Assembly: GCF_044335535.1 (NCBI RefSeq)
Contig: NZ_JBIQVZ010000003.1
Span: forward strand, 372,001 to 436,000
Reading direction: 5' to 3'
Source of the DNA: Mariniflexile sp044335535
GTDB taxonomy: Bacteria; Bacteroidota; Bacteroidia; Flavobacteriales; Flavobacteriaceae
Length of the DNA stretch: 64,000 nt
Below the pieces are notes generated by a model that was not told the origin of the DNA, made no database searches, and saw nothing but the letters and a program-made list of their open reading frames with translations. Positions within the stretch are counted from its first letter, which is position 1. Each line of letters starts with the position of its first letter. Below, piece after piece: positions 61,701-64,000 of the stretch. The translations under genes were made by a program, and so were the position numbers.

Positions 61701-62192
61701 CAACCACCAAACGCTTTCCATATATTTTGGTTCGTAGGTAATATATGGGTCGTCCATATCTACCCAATAACCCATTTTTTCGGTTAGGTCATTCCAAATA
61801 TCGGTATAGCGCATGACCGCTTTTCTACAAGCCTTGTTATAATCTTCAACTGAAATGGTTTTTCCAATATCTTCTTTGGTAATTCCCAATTCTTTTTCAA
61901 CGCCTAACTCAATGGGGAGTCCATGTGTATCCCAACCTGCTTTTCGCTTCACTTGATACCCTTTTTGGGTTTTGTAGCGGCAAAAAATATCTTTTATGGC
62001 ACGTGCCATAACGTGGTGAATCCCCGGAAGTCCGTTTGCTGAAGGCGGCCCTTCAAAAAATACAAACGATTCGTTGTTTTCTCTAGTTGAAACACTTTTT
62101 TCAAATATGTTGTTTTCTTGCCAATAGTTAAGAATTTCTTCGGCTACTTTTGGTAAGTCAAGACCTTTATATTCAGGGAATTTAGTACTCAT
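58788..62192 (-). CDS. ileS: Isoleucyl-tRNA synthetase
   Basis: The protein of about 1134 residues charges tRNA-Ile. Class I signatures are PPSANGLPGIHHVMARAIKD (HIGH-like, residues 50-69) and GQKMSKRLGNAVDPF (KMSKS-like). The editing domain, WDTHGLPIELGVEKELGI and a long C-terminal region are complete. The length and these motifs fit the eukaryote-like IleS2 type found in many Bacteroidota. I chose MSTKFPEYKGLDL at 62192 over a start five codons earlier because it matches the family start. Confidence 0.96.
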   Translation of the reverse strand: MSTKFPEYKGLDLPKVAEEILNYWQENNIFEKSVSTRENNESFVFFEGPPSANGLPGIHHVMARAIKDIFCRYKTQKGYQVKRKAGWDTHGLPIELGVEKELGITKEDIGKTISVEDYNKACRKAVMRYTDIWNDLTEKMGYWVDMDDPYITYEPKYMESVWWLLKQIYDKNLLYKGYTIQPYSPKAGTGLSSHELNQPGTYQDVTDTTVVAQFKAKPESLPDFLQNEGDIYFLAWTTTPWTLPSNTALTVGPKIDYVLVETYNQYTFEPVRVILAKKLVNYQFSGKFNQVDTKAELLDYKADDKKIPYRIIGDCLGKDLVGIKYEQLLPYALPNDNPENAFRVISGDFVTTEDGTGIVHTAPTFGADDAKVAKEAVPEVPPMLVKDEYGNLVPLVDLQGKFRPEMGEYAGKYVKNEYYNDGEAPERSVDVEIAIKLKEENKAFKVEKYKHSYPNCWRTDKPILYYPLDSWFIKVTDVKNRMFELNETINWKPKATGTGRFGNWLANANDWNLSRSRYWGIPLPIWRTEDGKEELCIGSVEELKNEMQKAVSAGVLSKDIFEDFEVGNNSEENYAKIDLHKNIVDAIVLVSASGKPMKRESDLIDVWFDSGSMPYAQWHYPFENKALIDKGTSYPADFIAEGVDQTRGWFYTLHAIASMVFDSVAYKNVVSNGLVLDKNGQKMSKRLGNAVDPFETLGNYGADATRWYMIANANPWDNLKFDAEGIEEVKRKFFGTLYNTYSFFQLYANLDSFTYAETDIPINERPEIDRWILSELHTLIKKVDAYYADYEPTKAARVISDFTQDYLSNWYVRLSRRRFWKGDYQQDKISAYQTLYTCMETIAKLGAPIAPFFMDRLYLDLNSVTNKESFESVHLANFPVHDSAFVDKSLERKMEAAQTISSLVLSLRAKEKIKVRQPLQKIMIPVTSKQQKEEILAVSDLIKHEVNVKEIELLEEASEILVKQIKPNFKTLGPRFGKEMKAIAAEVTNFSAEDINKIEQNGVLDIEVNGKNITLALDDVEITSQDIEGWLVANEGNLTVALDVTISEDLRMEGVARELVNRIQNLRKDSGFEVTDRIDVTLQNDAHIVTAINTNMSYIKAETLTEDLEIIDKLDNGIEIAFDDVNTKLYIQKH

Positions 62193-62297
62193 TGTATCAA
62201 ATTTCATTTCGAGGTGCGAAATTAAGGAATTTTGATAAAACAGCGTGGTTAAATAACTAAAAAACCTTTGGTAGGTCTTAAATATTGCACAATTAAT

Positions 62298-62762
62298 CTA
62301 ATGTGTCTTTTTAAATGCTTTTTGAAAACGGTTGGCTTTATCTAAAAGTAGCTTCTCTTCTTCTGAACTAACATGTTCTTTTACAATGACTCTTTTGTTA
62401 TGAATGTAGATTTTTTTAACAGGTGTATTTGCCAATTCAGAGACGATAAAAAACAATTTATTGTCCGAAAAATAATAAGTTTCGATGATTGTTTTATCTA
62501 TGATTTCGATGTTTTTTATTTTCGATAATTCTTTACTATTTTCATCAAAAAACACATAATATTTAAAGATTCCTACGTCTTTAAAACCTTCTTTATCGGT
62601 TAAAGCGCCTTCCGTTTTGGTTTCTTTTAAATCTTTATTGGCATCAATTTTAGAAACCTTCTTTTCTGTTTCGGCAATAGCTGCATCCGTGCTTAAATTT
62701 GTTTTAGTACCACAAGAAAAAACGGTTAGCAATAGAAATATAAGGCTTAAATAATTTTTCAT
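62298..62762 (-). CDS. Lipoprotein of unknown function
   Basis: The 154-residue protein has a lipoprotein signal (LIFLLLTVFSCGTKTNLS, Cys near residue 17), a charged Lys/Glu-rich linker and a beta-rich domain (YVFFDENSKELSKIKNIEI, IETYYFSDNKLFFIVSELANTP). No family is recognised. It stands alone between ileS and the T9SS gene. Confidence 0.6.
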   Translation of the reverse strand: MKNYLSLIFLLLTVFSCGTKTNLSTDAAIAETEKKVSKIDANKDLKETKTEGALTDKEGFKDVGIFKYYVFFDENSKELSKIKNIEIIDKTIIETYYFSDNKLFFIVSELANTPVKKIYIHNKRVIVKEHVSSEEEKLLLDKANRFQKAFKKTH

Positions 62763-62800
62763 TTAGTTGAATTTATCAATCCATGTGAATTTAGGATATA

Positions 62801-62830
62801 AAAAAAGCCTAAACAAATATTTAGACTTTA
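62801..62830 (-). terminator. Terminator after the T9SS-sorted protein gene
   Basis: On the minus strand AGTCTAAA and TTTAGGCT pair with one G-U, followed by a long T run. Confidence 0.7.
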
Positions 62831-62848
62831 TTTATGAGTGAAGCTAAG

Positions 62849-64000
62849 TTAATTAACTATTATTTTTTTAGTAATTACCTGGCCTGTTTTGGTTTTAAAC
62901 CACGCCACATAGGTGCCAGTTGCCACATTTGATATCTTTAACCCATTGTTCAGGGTTTCTTGGGATACATTTTTAAACTCCAATACCGTTTGACCACGCA
63001 TATTCACTATGGCCAATTTATCGATAGATGTATTTAGCTTTTTACCATACAAGGTATTTGTAGCATTTTGATAAAAGATAAAGTTTTCTGAAACCGTAGC
63101 TTCTTCAGTGCTTAAGCTTCGTTTTTCTGACTGGAATACGATCTCGAACCTTTTATTGAACTTTCCTTGTGTTGATGAAAACCTATAGGCCATATCCTGG
63201 GTTAAATCGAAGTATTCGCCCGTTTCATTATCTCTTAAATAAATGTCTTGTTTTTTATCTATATTTACAAATTCGGTAGCTTTAATCTCAAAGGTGTTAT
63301 TGCCCGAGGATTTAAAGTTCAGGGAAACCACCTTATCGGCTGTAATAGGACCGTATGCCTGTAAATTCATGTTTATTCCATCTAAATTTAGGTTGAAATC
63401 GTTATTGCTGCCTTCATCACATTCGGCGTCATAGCCATAATCGTAGCCATCAGTAGTTGTTTCACTAAAGCCTAAAAGCACCTCTCTTCGTATTTTTGGA
63501 CCAACGACCGAGTTGAACTCTAAACGGATTTTCTTCATCTCGGTACTTTGTTGTGCTTTAGGTGTCTTAGTTGTACTTTTGCTTTTTACCGATTTAAAAA
63601 AAGTAGCACCATTGTCATAAGTGCCATCGGCATCGGCTTCTTTTACAAATACACGTTGGTCGTTATTAAAAACAATCGTACCGGTTGCTACAATTTCTGT
63701 GAAAAAACCCTGACCAACTGGAATATATTTTGAAGGTGTTAAGGTACCATCTTGAGATCCATTGGTTGCTCCTTCTATTCCTACAAATTGATATGCCCTA
63801 CAGGAACCTAATTTATTTACTTGGGCATATCCAGCTTTGTATTCATTTAAATAATGGCTTTCTCCGGCCCATTGTTGCCATAAATGGAGCGTACCATCAA
63901 TAACACCTTCATTGTCGTCAATAAATTTATGGACATCCAAAGCTGATGGGTAAGGGTTCCCTAAAAGATAGTCCGTTTTTGATACTGAGGTTACGGATCC
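62849..64000 (-). CDS. T9SS type A sorting domain protein, N-terminus beyond window edge
   Basis: The frame is open from the right edge (codons GSVTSVSKTDYLLGNPYPSA) to a stop at 62849, giving 383 residues of the C-terminal part. It contains the LLGNPYPSALDVHKFI block, a glycine- and acid-rich segment, and a final sorting domain (LAIVNMRGQTVLEFKN ... VATGTYVAWFKTKTGQVI). The cargo would be secreted and anchored by the type IX system. The pseudogene at 8818-9410 carries the same NPYP block. The catalytic or binding part is outside the window. Confidence 0.85.
   Translation of the reverse strand, partial: GSVTSVSKTDYLLGNPYPSALDVHKFIDDNEGVIDGTLHLWQQWAGESHYLNEYKAGYAQVNKLGSCRAYQFVGIEGATNGSQDGTLTPSKYIPVGQGFFTEIVATGTIVFNNDQRVFVKEADADGTYDNGATFFKSVKSKSTTKTPKAQQSTEMKKIRLEFNSVVGPKIRREVLLGFSETTTDGYDYGYDAECDEGSNNDFNLNLDGINMNLQAYGPITADKVVSLNFKSSGNNTFEIKATEFVNIDKKQDIYLRDNETGEYFDLTQDMAYRFSSTQGKFNKRFEIVFQSEKRSLSTEEATVSENFIFYQNATNTLYGKKLNTSIDKLAIVNMRGQTVLEFKNVSQETLNNGLKISNVATGTYVAWFKTKTGQVITKKIIVN

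Noticed and set aside
1..64000. tRNA, rRNA or prophage content
   Set aside because: No cloverleaf, rRNA core sequence, integrase or phage structural gene was recognised on either strand.

Overview
The window is chromosomal DNA from a member of the family Flavobacteriaceae (phylum Bacteroidota). Four lines of evidence support this. It carries gliding-motility genes (gldD, gldE) and a type IX secretion gene (porZ-like) together with T9SS C-terminal sorting domains. It has three SusC/FecA-style TonB-dependent receptors with carboxypeptidase-like N-terminal domains. Several promoters match the Bacteroidota pattern TTTG-N19-21-TAnnTTTG, and start codons lack Shine-Dalgarno sequences. The DNA is AT-rich throughout. 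I see no rRNA, tRNA, CRISPR array, prophage or intact insertion sequence, so most of the window is ordinary core genome.

Layout. 1-8.7 kb: a truncated DUF3298-type lipoprotein, a barrel-like outer membrane protein, gdhA, then porZ-recO-TonB receptor. 8.8-10.8 kb: a decayed T9SS-substrate pseudogene, recX, a Vsr-like nuclease and a small unknown gene. 10.9-14.8 kb: a beta-propeller phytase and its TonB receptor. 15-17.9 kb: rplU-rpmA, a DUF4199 protein, a metal-binding-domain lipoprotein and a membrane protein. 18.1-24.4 kb: mutY-ssb-gldE-gldD on one strand, and HU, a 30-residue basic protein and RNase G on the other. 24.5-33.6 kb: bioB, a flotillin/NfeD pair, and a biotin operon (bioF, a frameshifted GIY-YIG gene, bioD, bioA, a beta-ketoacyl synthase) heavily punctured by repeats. 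33.8-37.9 kb: a secreted DUF3157-like protein, umuC, umuD and a sodium:solute symporter. 38-52.6 kb: a TonB receptor, pgi, an M23 peptidase, aromatic amino-acid catabolism (tdo, hppD, hmgA), a PlpD-like patatin and uvrC. 52.7-64 kb: a RimB/RimK/M14 cluster, 5-FTHF cyclo-ligase, an unknown secreted protein, ileS-dksA-lspA, a lipoprotein and a truncated T9SS-sorted protein.

The most unusual material is between the genes. Five copies of a structured leader of about 65-100 nt stand upstream of unrelated genes: gdhA, the HMA lipoprotein, the GIY-YIG gene, the DUF3157-like gene and the patatin. Each copy has an outer stem whose two strands change together, an inner hairpin, and a 3' tail (CATCTG, CATTTG or similar) complementary to the six bases ending in the downstream start codon. 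In four of five copies the 5' strand of the outer stem also opens a four- or five-codon reading frame (MEHP, MKHL, MKHPC, MKSP). The shared CAT can pair either with that upstream AUG or with the gene's AUG, which suggests a translational switch suited to a lineage that does not use Shine-Dalgarno pairing. Two copies share a second conserved block.

Three families of inverted-repeat, MITE-like elements lie directly after stop codons inside operons (mutY, gldE, bioA) or between a leader and its gene (patatin). A separate short palindromic repeat (TGCTGAA...TTCAGCA) is scattered through the biotin operon and even forms part of the bioF coding sequence.
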